A stretch of DNA of 64,000 nucleotides from JASSUD01 sp031963045 (GTDB taxonomy: Bacteria > Pseudomonadota > Gammaproteobacteria > Burkholderiales > Burkholderiaceae): NCBI GenBank assembly GCA_031963045.1, contig JASSUK010000019.1:1-64000 (forward strand), written 5' to 3'. The stretch's first letter is position 1, and each line of letters starts with the position of its first letter. The translations under genes and the position numbers were made by a program. Below, one piece after another: positions 36,701-44,183 of this stretch. Under the pieces are notes generated by a model, which was not told where the DNA came from, ran no database searches, and worked only from the letters and a program-made list of their open reading frames with translations.

Positions 36701-38886
36701 CGAATCTTAGTTATGGCGTATTCGATTCGGCTCAATGGCTTGGCGCAGATCTGCGCAAAGTGAACCTGACCGGTGCCTGGCTACGGAACGCAGATTTAAG
36801 CGGTGCGCGCATGGAAGAGGTGCAGTTTGGAGAGTTGCCAGGGTTGCGACTTGAAAATGCGGTTAATGCTTGCTGCTATTCATCGGATGGTCGATTGTTG
36901 ATCGTGGCGCATGGTAACGCCGTGGCCCTGTACGATACGCACACGCTCGAAGAAAAAGCGTGTTTGATTGGGCATGAAAACCAGGTGAATAGCGTCGTGA
37001 TGTCGGCCGATGGTCGATATGTGGCCTCCAGCAGTGATGACAAAACGGTACGGGTGTGGGATTGGCAAACGCCCGAGGCTGCGCTCCACGTCCTCAGCGG
37101 GCATGAAGATGCGGTGAGTAGCGTCGTGATATCGGCCGATGGTCGGTATGTGGTCTCAGGCAGTGCGGACGAGACCGTGCGGGTGTGGGATTGGCAAACG
37201 CCCGAGGCTGCGCCATGCGTACTCAGCGGGCATGATGATGAGGTGAGTAGCGTCGTGATGTCGGCCGATGGTAGGTATGTGGTTTCCGGGAGTAGGGACT
37301 GCACGGTGCGTGTGTGGGATTGGCAAACGCCCGAGGCTGCGCCCTGCGTACTCAAGGGGCATGAAAACCAAGTGACTAGCGTCGTGCTGTCGGCTGATGG
37401 TCGGTATGTGGTCTCAGGCAGTGCGGACGAGACCGTGCGGGTGTGGGATTGGCAAACCCCCGAGGCTGCGCCCTGCGTCCTCAGCGGGCATGATGATGAG
37501 GTGAGTAGTGTCGTGATATCGGCCGATAGTCGGTATGTGGTCTCAGGCAGTTGGGACAATACGGTGCGGGTGTGGAATTGGCAAACGCCTGAGGCTGCAC
37601 CCCGTGTCCTCAGCGGGCATGAGTCTTCGGTGGCTAGCGTCGTGATATCGGCCGATGGTCGGTATGTGGTTTCCGGGAGTTGGGACAAGACTGTGCGTGT
37701 GTGGGATTGGCAAACGCCCGAGGCTGCGCCCCGCGTCCTCAGCGGGCATGAAAGTTGGGTGAGTAGTGTCGTGATATCGGCCGATGGTCTGTATGTGATC
37801 TCCGGCAGTAATGACTGTACGGTGCGTGTGTGGGATTGGCAAACGCCCGAGGCTGCGCCCTGCGTCCTCAAGGGGCATGAAGGTTGGGTGAATAGCGTCG
37901 TGATGTCGGCCGGTGGTCGGCATGTGGTCTCCGGCAGTAATGACTGTACGGTGCGTGTGTGGGATTGGCAAACGCCCGAGGCTGCGCCCTGCGTCCTCAA
38001 GGGGCATGAAGGTTGGGTGAATAGCGTCGTGATGTCGGCCGGTGGTCAGTATGTGGTCTCCGGGAGTGCGGACGAGACGGTGCGGGTGTGGGATTTGCAA
38101 ATGCCCGAGGCTGCGCCCCGTATCCTCAGTGGGCATCAGTCTTTGGTGGCTAGCGTCATGATATCGGCCGATAGTCGGTATGTGGTCTCCGGGAGTGCGG
38201 ACGAGACGGTGCGGGTGTGGGATTTGCAAATGCCCGAGGCTGCGCCATGCGTCCTCAGGGGGCATAAAGATTCGGTAAACAGCATCGTGATGTCGGCCGA
38301 TGCTCGGTATGTGATCTCCGGCAGTAATGACAGAACGGTGCGTGTGTGGGATTGGCAAACGCCCGAGGCTGCGCCCCGCGTACTCAGCGGGCATGAAAGT
38401 CGGGTGAATAGCGTCGTGATGTCGGCCGATGGTAGGTATGTGGTCTCCGGGAGTTCGGACAAGACGGTGCGGGTGTGGAATATCGCTTCGGGTAAATGTC
38501 TGACGACGATTCAAGGGTTTAATGGAAGCGTTACCAGTGTTGCCTGGCAAAACATAGATGGCCTCGATTATCTGATCACAGGCAGTGGCGACAAAATGGT
38601 TTGCTGGTGGCAATTGATACCGGCGGATGATCAATGGCAGGTCAGGTTACGGTGGACCTCGGGACAAGACGCATTGACCTTGGTTGGGGCAAAGATAGAG
38701 GGTGTTGAAGGATTAAGTCCAATGAATAGCCGTCTGCTAGAGCAACGCGGTGCGACAGGAGAGCCACGCAAGACTGTAGAGGAAGAATCGCTGCCATTGC
38801 CGACAGAAGGAGGACAAGCATCGGTGTTAACACTAGCTGCCCAGGCTGATAACCGATTTAGATCGACTTATCTCAATTTTGCATGA
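33793..38886 (+). CDS. NLR-like TPR / TIR-like / NACHT / pentapeptide / WD40 protein (1697 aa)
   Basis: Domains in order. TPR repeats about 1-120. A TIR/SEFIR-like domain about 175-330 (PSLFLVYAHDN, then RVNLYSDQTP and KVVVCCSEVLG). A NACHT ATPase with Walker A GAAGSGKSTF at about 541-549, Walker B LFIFDGYDEI at about 615-624 and the sensor-like FIVTSRPEY. A helical region with QFPHKSMQEYW. Pentapeptide repeats about 955-1015. Then 14 WD40 units from about 1020, enough for two seven-blade propellers. By family it is a STAND sensor: ligand binding by the WD40 part triggers NACHT oligomerisation and TIR output. Bacterial NACHT/TIR proteins include anti-phage systems; WD40 STANDs also occur in symbionts. 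Which applies here is open. It lies in a mobile-element-rich island. Confidence 0.85.
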   Translation: MYNTISGLTRGERITSISAPNYHEAALVYQRRGNLKGAQASYKQALELANQAYRINSTKADVSRTLALIHLDYGGLLERLCRYDEAEEIYQQAQKYGQKACELEPNHDESKALLNEVEFKYNQFHHSQNKNTETDLAHKATPASSIQEKSKQVNHLFEKALSTLSSLELTDPPSLFLVYAHDNPTYGRAEADRAKYLINKLSQIRVNLYSDQTPMGQPYLSVSESPKEDGKLDDILTSQLCLLPAKLRGDVEPVDKVVVCCSEVLGSYLEWEHYGYFYRELHTAYRQDCASFTPSAIRKVVDKFSQQAKYKAGFHHVLTEMAFLQIRKEQLKDRHGIISVPLTPESHASCLAHFIPETSVRIGDIPRLEAQSQAGQEAYVNQSRHIVLFKLIERLLFHDPRAKPFLDQFWEGYSSCVNQLNGQPAALDWQEFAELVDDIFGKIQHDIFVQILNSLTRAQQAKQLQAFQQEHKPLADLGKDVERFKQHYQDYLESSGEIQDALAMYVLLRGLADPTASESFDLATHIENFLASEEKTILLLLGAAGSGKSTFNRYIAKEKLKAHQRIEKGQGAAPLVFFIELRRREKPNQNVIQAYLQEEGFTEQQIQLLQTHQRCLFIFDGYDEIQESERNRHFYDQNKLWQWQHAKFIVTSRPEYLEKGYAQYFHPEGYPQRLQETWIAPFSHEDRATYIQKYVQRNQANLSQTGWDVARYQAALSGLSTLQAELNRPVVLRIMLAVLPTLKFKSETADLTLSEVYEAYFEQWWARWQKRIAEIRLTSEEAQAKDELARQEGFVLRGFAYSQQCALALTKAKRAIAENNLLFKEEAPAVHALFFDDSARARLLRFNAPLSRNARGGYQFPHKSMQEYWVARAIKTAGDYTAENEFTYLPPAPEGVLNTLSLVNELDILNFLVEEVKQKEAFKTHLLDWIKASKGNAEFAEGAANAITVLVRAGMQFNGADLTGIRIPGANLSYGVFDSAQWLGADLRKVNLTGAWLRNADLSGARMEEVQFGELPGLRLENAVNACCYSSDGRLLIVAHGNAVALYDTHTLEEKACLIGHENQVNSVVMSADGRYVASSSDDKTVRVWDWQTPEAALHVLSGHEDAVSSVVISADGRYVVSGSADETVRVWDWQTPEAAPCVLSGHDDEVSSVVMSADGRYVVSGSRDCTVRVWDWQTPEAAPCVLKGHENQVTSVVLSADGRYVVSGSADETVRVWDWQTPEAAPCVLSGHDDEVSSVVISADSRYVVSGSWDNTVRVWNWQTPEAAPRVLSGHESSVASVVISADGRYVVSGSWDKTVRVWDWQTPEAAPRVLSGHESWVSSVVISADGLYVISGSNDCTVRVWDWQTPEAAPCVLKGHEGWVNSVVMSAGGRHVVSGSNDCTVRVWDWQTPEAAPCVLKGHEGWVNSVVMSAGGQYVVSGSADETVRVWDLQMPEAAPRILSGHQSLVASVMISADSRYVVSGSADETVRVWDLQMPEAAPCVLRGHKDSVNSIVMSADARYVISGSNDRTVRVWDWQTPEAAPRVLSGHESRVNSVVMSADGRYVVSGSSDKTVRVWNIASGKCLTTIQGFNGSVTSVAWQNIDGLDYLITGSGDKMVCWWQLIPADDQWQVRLRWTSGQDALTLVGAKIEGVEGLSPMNSRLLEQRGATGEPRKTVEEESLPLPTEGGQASVLTLAAQADNRFRSTYLNFA
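36970..38514 (+). repeat. 12-copy tandem coding repeat, 129 bp unit (WD40 blades)
   Basis: Twelve consecutive units share GH...V.SVV.SADGRYVVSG and TVRVWDWQTPEAAP almost unchanged, with variation concentrated at a few positions: the two or three residues after GH, and the residue pair before TVRVW (AD/E, WD/K, ND/C, RD/C). This is the pattern of a repeat array under concerted evolution with diversified surface positions. The first and last propeller blades (36853 and 38515) are diverged caps. Confidence 0.9.
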
Positions 38887-38937
38887 GGCTGGATGAATTT
38901 GGCATCGTTCAGACCGAATAGGTGTTTCGTGTTTACT

Positions 38938-39010
38938 GACACCTATCTACACCAACACGCATATCCACCGGTTCGACCGCCAACCACACTTGAGAAGGCA
39001 TCAGCATCAT
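38938..39010 (-). pseudogene. IS66 tnpB start fragment
   Basis: Beginning at the ATG at 39010 the minus strand reads MMLMPSQVWLAVEPVDMRVGVD, the N-terminus of IS66 TnpB proteins (..VWLAVEPVDMR.G.DGL), then runs into a stop. The rest of tnpB and tnpC are missing. Confidence 0.6.
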
Positions 39011-39011
39011 G

Positions 39012-39329
39012 TCAACTCGCGCAACGGCTGGCTAACCACTGCGGGCAAACTATCGTCGGTAAACTCAGTTGCCAGCGACTCGCCCCGCGCAACACGAAGC
39101 CTGGTGACGCTTCTTCTGCCTGAACTGTCACCGGCACCCAATTTAAATTGGGCAACTCAGCAGGTTGAGCACGATTTTTACGCACGCGCATTATCCAAGC
39201 GTTGAACGTGTCTCGCTTCAGACCGTGGGCCGCACAATATTCAACACGGCTTTGGCCGCTCCCCTCCCAACTCGACACATGGCCTAACCACTGCGCACGC
39301 CTTTGTTCTCGTTATGCTTTGTTCATCAT
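39012..39329 (-). pseudogene. IS66-family tnpA with internal stop
   Basis: From the ATG at 39329 (behind AAAGGGAAC) the frame reads MMNKA, a TAA stop, then REQRRAQWLGHVSSWEGSG, SRVEYCAAHGLKRDTFNAWI and a C-terminal WQLSLP..V.P.WLA block, all typical of the IS66 accessory protein TnpA. The in-frame stop and a shifted end make it inactive. It lies directly in front of the tnpB scrap, in normal IS66 order. Confidence 0.7.
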
Positions 39330-39732
39330 GTTCCCTTTAAATTCAGGAAGATTGACTCACTATCAATAAGTTCTTCAAGGTGGAGGGGCTGAACGCTTAC
39401 TTTGCAAGCAACTCGGTTACTGAGCAAGTGGTGTCCGGCGTATAGGTGGCGTGATTCTGATTCAGGCTTTTATAGGGAGCTGTAGGAACCAGTCGTTTTG
39501 ATGCGAAGGGGGAAATACAAGAGAGTGCATTCTCAAGTATGAGAGTACCGAAGCAAAGCACTGGGACGGAGCAACTCGTAGTAGTGAAGAAGTCGCTGTA
39601 ATGGTGATGGAGCGAAGGGGTTGCCTTAGGTTTGCATTATAAAATATCAATCAAACCGGAGAATTTTATTTGCTGCTGACAGTAGGGGATGCGTTTAATA
39701 GGGGCAGCCCTCTAAGAAACACACTACGATTA
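39330..39732. other. Gene-free stretch, possibly a group II intron 5' scrap
   Basis: No supported gene. The part from about 39450 to 39640 is purine-rich, and its segment CAACTCGTAGTAGTGAAGAA, followed by TGGAGCGAAGGGGTTGCC, recalls the region ahead of the reverse-transcriptase gene in some bacterial group II introns. No reverse transcriptase and no domain V were found in the window, so the reading is tentative. Confidence 0.25.
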
Positions 39733-40881
39733 CTATCTCTCCATTCGTCGATTTTCAAATGCAATATAAATTGTATTTTTGTTTTTATTTTTTATTTCAG
39801 TAAAATCAGGTTTGCTATCAAATAAACCGCAATACATTAAATGTACCTCCCTTATTGATGAGAAACTCGCTATTTTTTTAAAATCATTGGCTTGAAATCC
39901 TGATAGATTGTTATTGGAGAAATATATATATTCAATTTTTGTATCTTTTAATTTGTTAAAAATATATTTCGTCGCAGTTGCATCAATATTGTTGTTATTT
40001 AACGATAGGGTTTTCAAATTTTTTGGAAGATTCTCGACTAGATATTTTGCTCCTTCATTTCCAAGTCCAGCAGAGTCTATTGATAAAAAATTAATGTCCA
40101 ATTTTTTCAAATGTTTGGCAAATATCTTTACGGTTTCTTTATTAATTATTACCCCATTAAAGTGAAGCCTGTGCACTTTTTTATTTAATAATGCCTGCAT
40201 TAATGGGTCAATATCTTCAATGTTAAGCGTATTTTTATCAAAGCTCAAAGATGAAATATCAACTAGTTTCTGATTTTTGTTCAATATTTTTGCAATCGTC
40301 TCAACATATCTTTTTTTAGGAAGGTTATCTTCATAACCTATGTATAAATTTAGTGACTTGATATTGCTTCTTTTTAATAAGGAGTCAAATATTGCATTCC
40401 GACCTGCATGTTTTATGTAAAGCAAACTCAATTCAATGTGTCTGACTTTTTCGATAACCCTTTTAAAACCATACACCATTTGATTTTGATGCAAACTATC
40501 ATCTTTTCTCATTGCATTAAGTTTGTTTTTGCACCACTTTGTTTGCCGCGCTTTGTTTGTATATTTTATGTAACTACTCCCGTGTAGTTCTTTAAATCCA
40601 TTTATAAATTCTTTGTCTCTATTCCATGCAGAAAAAATTTTCTTGTCTTTAAGTATTTTTTTTACCCTATCTAGAAATAATTTATTTATTCTCATGCAGG
40701 AAAATAATTGCTGTGTAGACTCTATTGGAATATAGGGTTTTGCAATATGTTCTAATATTGTATCTATCAATTCGATAGGCAACTTATTAAAAGTACTTTT
40801 AGATGGAGGCTTAATCTCATCTTCATTGTTTTTTATTGGCGATGCTCCAACTCTACTTCCAATATTCCATATATTCATCAT
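39733..40881 (-). CDS. F-box-like and leucine-rich-repeat protein (382 aa)
   Basis: Residues about 30-75 read FNKLPIELIDTILEHIAKPY, then QQLFSCMRINKLFLDRV, an F-box-like unit. Residues about 165-360 hold leucine-rich repeats of the ribonuclease-inhibitor type (GNEGAKYLVENLPKNLKTLS, then LNNNNIDATATKYIF). The AT-rich coding DNA, Lys/Asn-rich protein and position between an IS66 relic and the alaS fragment point to acquisition by transfer. F-box plus LRR is the layout of eukaryotic FBXL adaptors, so a role in steering host ubiquitination is likely but unproven. Confidence 0.8.
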   Translation of the reverse strand: MMNIWNIGSRVGASPIKNNEDEIKPPSKSTFNKLPIELIDTILEHIAKPYIPIESTQQLFSCMRINKLFLDRVKKILKDKKIFSAWNRDKEFINGFKELHGSSYIKYTNKARQTKWCKNKLNAMRKDDSLHQNQMVYGFKRVIEKVRHIELSLLYIKHAGRNAIFDSLLKRSNIKSLNLYIGYEDNLPKKRYVETIAKILNKNQKLVDISSLSFDKNTLNIEDIDPLMQALLNKKVHRLHFNGVIINKETVKIFAKHLKKLDINFLSIDSAGLGNEGAKYLVENLPKNLKTLSLNNNNIDATATKYIFNKLKDTKIEYIYFSNNNLSGFQANDFKKIASFSSIREVHLMYCGLFDSKPDFTEIKNKNKNTIYIAFENRRMER

Positions 40882-41257
40882 TTTATTTGTAAAAAATAAT
40901 TAAAAGTTAATAATGAGAATGCGAGCAATTTTCAAAGTGGTAGCATGGATGATTAAATAAGGTTTTTACAGGATTGCGAATTTTCTTGAAATTCTTATTT
41001 CACTGTTTATGTTTACGGCAATAACAGTGAACTTGGGCGATGAATACATCACAGAGCATCTATTAATTCAATACCACATAGCATTGATATTTCTGTAGTT
41101 TCAAATGCCCGACCCGGTGCAGCAAGAGCTTCTACTTTTGGCAATATTCAGATGGAATTCAAGAGCCAGCGCTTACAGAAGAGGAAGTCATATGAAGAAG
41201 CAGGGTGACAGAGAAAAAGAAGAAGAGTAAGTGGAATGCCGCTCAGAAGAAGACCGA
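40882..41257. other. Intergenic, no supported gene
   Basis: It contains an imperfectly placed hairpin (TTCACTGTT at 40999, AACAGTGAA at 41023) and short frames without starts. The last 150 bp look like decayed coding sequence that I could not place. Confidence 0.3.
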
Positions 41258-41476
41258 CTAGTACTCGCAAGCGTACCTGCACGCAACAAAATTACCCTAC
41301 TCGCAGGCGCTAACTCTGCAGCCAGCACCCATTTTTCAGCAGGGGAGCTGATAAGCTTTTTAGAGGCACGACTAGGAGGAAAGGGAGGAGGCCGGCGCGA
41401 TCACGCAGGTTGATAAATTGGAAGGGGCGTTAAGTAGCGTGAAAGATTGGATTGATCAAAAGAAGCCTTGATGCAT
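41258..41476 (+). pseudogene. Broken second copy of the alaS 3' end
   Basis: About 215 bp match 32611-32845 at the end of alaS (codons for LASIPAP through to the stop region), including GGGGAGCTGATAAGCTTTTT. A 19-bp deletion removes the codons after GGRRD and shifts the frame. There is no start and no upstream alaS sequence. Like the real alaS it runs directly into a REP-like element. Together the two copies flank the island from 32.85 to 41.26 kb. Confidence 0.85.
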
Positions 41477-41610
41477 GGTAGGTTGGGGTGAGGCACGAAC
41501 CCCAACATGCATACCGCTGGCTCTTTAATCACAACCGTTTGCAATATATAAGCAGGTCTTAAAAAGCTCGTGGTCAGCAGGTTGGGGTTCGTGCCTCACC
41601 CCAACCTACC
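41477..41610. repeat. BIME/REP-like element 5
   Basis: Complete element with arms of the GGTAGGTTGGGGTGAGGCAC type and its inverse ending CACCCCAACCTACC. Each arm alone folds as GTTGGGGT against AACCCCAAC. It follows the alaS fragment. Confidence 0.9.
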
Positions 41611-41630
41611 ATTCATCATTGAGAATAACT

Positions 41631-41843
41631 ATGTCAAATTTGAATAGAGCTGTTAGTCGGCTGAAAACGCTCAATATCCATATTTTTTCGGTAAGCCCAC
41701 AAGCCTATGCCGAATTTCTTGCTAGATTAGATAGGGCACCTAACCCCAGTGAACATCTGCGCAAGACGATGCAACCCTTGGCTCCATGGGGCTACAAGAC
41801 TACAAAATCCCCCGTGTCCGATCTGCCTCAAACTGTTTTCTAA
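41631..41843 (+). pseudogene. C-terminal half of a TacA-type (DUF1778) antitoxin
   Basis: The frame reads FSVSPQAYAEFLARLDRAPN, PSEHLRKTMQPLAPWG, which matches the toxin-binding C-terminus of DUF1778/TacA antitoxins (F.L....F..FL.ALD.PP.PN..LR.L...PAPW). The N-terminal ribbon-helix-helix domain is missing; in its place are about 18 unrelated residues. No GNAT toxin gene follows. The last 44 bp overlap the 3' end of tgt on the other strand. Probably a remnant, though a short open product is possible. Confidence 0.55.
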
Positions 41844-42930
41844 ATTGAGCAAAACTACCATTCTCAATAGCCTCGCGCATTTCACGCATAAGCTGTAAGT
41901 AATAGTGCAGGTTATGTATCGTATTTAAGCGAGAACCCAGCATTTCGCCTATGCGTTGTAGGTGGTGTAGGTATCCTCTGGAAAAGTGGGAGCAGGTATA
42001 GCAGGCGCAACTCTCATCTAAGGGGCGCAGGTCGTCTTTGTAGCGCGCATTGCGAATTTTTACGTCGCCAAAACGCGTAAATAGCCAGCCGTTTCGAGCA
42101 TTGCGAGTGGGCATGACGCAATCGAATATATCGATGCCATGGCTTACCCCTTCGACTAAATCTTCAGGGGTACCCACTCCCATTAAATAATGGGGGGCCT
42201 GTGCAGGTAGTTTGGGTGCGATGGTTTGCAATATGCGCCGCATATCTTCTTTAGGCTCACCGACGGATAAACCTCCAAGGGCATATCCATGAAAGCCTAT
42301 ATCTACTAGCTCTGCCAAAGAGTTTTCTCGCAAATCTTCATATACTCCCCCTTGCACAATCCCGAAGAGGGCATTGGGGTTGCCTTGTTCATTAAAGGCA
42401 TTGAGTGATCGGCGTGCCCAGCGCAAAGACATCTGCATAGAGGTTTCGGTATCTTTTTTGCTAGTGGGGATGCCATTAGTTTGATAGGGCGTGCACTCAT
42501 CTAATTGCATCACGATGTCTGAATTCAAAACAGTTTGAATTTCCATCGAGATTTCTGGTGAGAGGAAGAGTTTGCTGCCATTTAGCGGAGAGGCGAAGGT
42601 CACGCCTTCTTCTGCAATTTTGCGTAAATCTCCAAGACTAAAGACTTGAAAGCCTCCTGAGTCGGTCAAAATCGGCTTATTCCATCCATTAAACGCGTGC
42701 AGTCCTCCAAATTTTTTGATGATATCTAGGCCAGGGCGCAGCCACAGATGGAAGGTATTACCTAAAATAATCGACGCTCCCATATCCTCTAATTCGTGGA
42801 CCGAAGTAGCTTTGACTGCTCCACAGGTGCCAACAGGCATAAACATAGGCGTTTCAATAACACCGTGACGCAAGGTAATACGACCGCGTCGTGCATGGCC
42901 GTCTGTATTTAAAAGATCAAAGGTGAGCAT
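41800..42930 (-). CDS. tgt: tRNA-guanine transglycosylase (queuine tRNA-ribosyltransferase)
   Basis: It exchanges G34 for preQ1 in tRNAs with GUN anticodons. The active-site loop DSGGFQVFSL, the nucleophile region DCVMPTRNARNGWLFT and the zinc ligands CACYTCSHFSRGYLHH are intact. Length 376, as usual. It is downstream of queA on the same strand (50 bp apart), a standard queuosine operon. Its 3' end overlaps the convergent antitoxin relic. Confidence 0.95.
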   Translation of the reverse strand: MLTFDLLNTDGHARRGRITLRHGVIETPMFMPVGTCGAVKATSVHELEDMGASIILGNTFHLWLRPGLDIIKKFGGLHAFNGWNKPILTDSGGFQVFSLGDLRKIAEEGVTFASPLNGSKLFLSPEISMEIQTVLNSDIVMQLDECTPYQTNGIPTSKKDTETSMQMSLRWARRSLNAFNEQGNPNALFGIVQGGVYEDLRENSLAELVDIGFHGYALGGLSVGEPKEDMRRILQTIAPKLPAQAPHYLMGVGTPEDLVEGVSHGIDIFDCVMPTRNARNGWLFTRFGDVKIRNARYKDDLRPLDESCACYTCSHFSRGYLHHLQRIGEMLGSRLNTIHNLHYYLQLMREMREAIENGSFAQFRKQFEADRTRGIL

Positions 42931-42980
42931 AAAAGTAAGCAGTAAAAAAACAGGGTAAACCTCGGGGTTTATTCGTTGGC

Positions 42981-44060
42981 CTACAAAGTAGGAGGAGTGC
43001 AGCTTAAAAGCATGGCGTCCCCATAACTAAAAAAGCGATAACGCTTAGCAATGGCGTGCTGATAACTTGCCCGTATGGTTTGTGTGCCAGCAAAAGCACT
43101 GACCAGCATGAGTAGCGTGGATTTAGGCAAATGAAAATTGGTAATAAGACGATCCACTACGCGAAAGCGGTAGCCTGGTGTGATGAATATGTGTGTTTCT
43201 GCTAGACCTGTTGGAAGCGTAGAGAGTCGTTCGTCAGCATTAGCATCAGACCCGAAATCTATAGTTGCCGCTGCAGCTTCTAGGGCTCGAAGCGTGGTAG
43301 TCCCTACTGCAATAATGCGCCCGCCTGCTGCACGGGTACGGGCTAGCATGGCAGGTAAGGATGCGGGGATTTCATAGCGTTCGCTATGCATCTTGTGCAA
43401 AGATAGATTTTCCTCCCGTACAGGCTCAAAAGTACCATACCCTACATGCAACGTGAGGCTAGCTCGTTGGATACCGCGTGCATCTAAGTGTGCCAACAAT
43501 GCTTCATCAAAATGTAAGCCTGCTGTAGGGGCAGCAATGGCTCCAGGTTCTGTAGCATAGAGCGTTTGATAACGGGTTTCATCATATGCATCTGCAGCAT
43601 GGGTAATATAAGGCGGTAGCGGAAGCCGCCCATAGCGTTCGAGAAGCGTAAAGCAAGAATCCGGGAAGTGCAGGGTATAAAATCGTTCTGCGCGCTCGCC
43701 CACCACCACATCAAAGGCATCGGCTATGCGTATAGTGCTGCCAGGCGCAGGTGCATGACTGGCTCGAATTTGTGCCAGTGCACTAGAAGGGGACACTACG
43801 CGTTCAACCAAAATCTCCACTTTACCGCCACTGGCTTTATGTCCGAGTAGGCGGGCTTTGAGAACTTTGGTATTGTTAAAAACTAGTAAATCGCCAGGTG
43901 CTATGCAGTCGGGCAGCTCGGTGAAGGCACGATCAAACAAATGTAAGCTATTTGAGGTGTTGTCTACTTCGAGCAAACGGCTTGCGCTGCGCTGGGGTAG
44001 GGCGGTTTGCGCAATAAGCTCAGGAGGTAAATCAAAATCGAAGTCAGAAAGGGCAAGCAT
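42981..44060 (-). CDS. queA: S-adenosylmethionine:tRNA ribosyltransferase-isomerase
   Basis: It transfers the ribosyl part of SAM to preQ1-tRNA, forming epoxyqueuosine. The start is the ATG at 44060 (MLALSDFDFDLPPELIAQ, as in other betaproteobacteria) rather than a GTG at 44069. Typical blocks LPLPPYI, TAGLHFDEALL, LTLHVGYGTFEPVR and TNFHLPKSTLLMLVSAFAG are present. 359 residues. First gene of the queA-tgt operon, divergent from recG. Confidence 0.95.
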   Translation of the reverse strand: MLALSDFDFDLPPELIAQTALPQRSASRLLEVDNTSNSLHLFDRAFTELPDCIAPGDLLVFNNTKVLKARLLGHKASGGKVEILVERVVSPSSALAQIRASHAPAPGSTIRIADAFDVVVGERAERFYTLHFPDSCFTLLERYGRLPLPPYITHAADAYDETRYQTLYATEPGAIAAPTAGLHFDEALLAHLDARGIQRASLTLHVGYGTFEPVREENLSLHKMHSERYEIPASLPAMLARTRAAGGRIIAVGTTTLRALEAAAATIDFGSDANADERLSTLPTGLAETHIFITPGYRFRVVDRLITNFHLPKSTLLMLVSAFAGTQTIRASYQHAIAKRYRFFSYGDAMLLSCTPPTL

Positions 44061-44183
44061 ACTGTGCACAAAAAAATAAAGAGAGAATGCGTAAAACCCG
44101 GTATTTTACGTGCAAGCGCATAGTGCGTAAGGATTCAATCAAAAAACAGGGCATAAAATCACTTTTTAACCACATTCCTTTTC

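Noticed and set aside
36876..38634. Two long antisense frames (374 and 363 codons) opposite the WD40 array
   Set aside because: They mirror the 129-bp repeat unit, lack ribosome sites and encode only repeated low-information peptides. The sense strand has a clear WD40 gene.
39462..39650. 62-codon minus-strand frame
   Set aside because: It has no start signal and lies in a region better explained as non-coding or intron-like.
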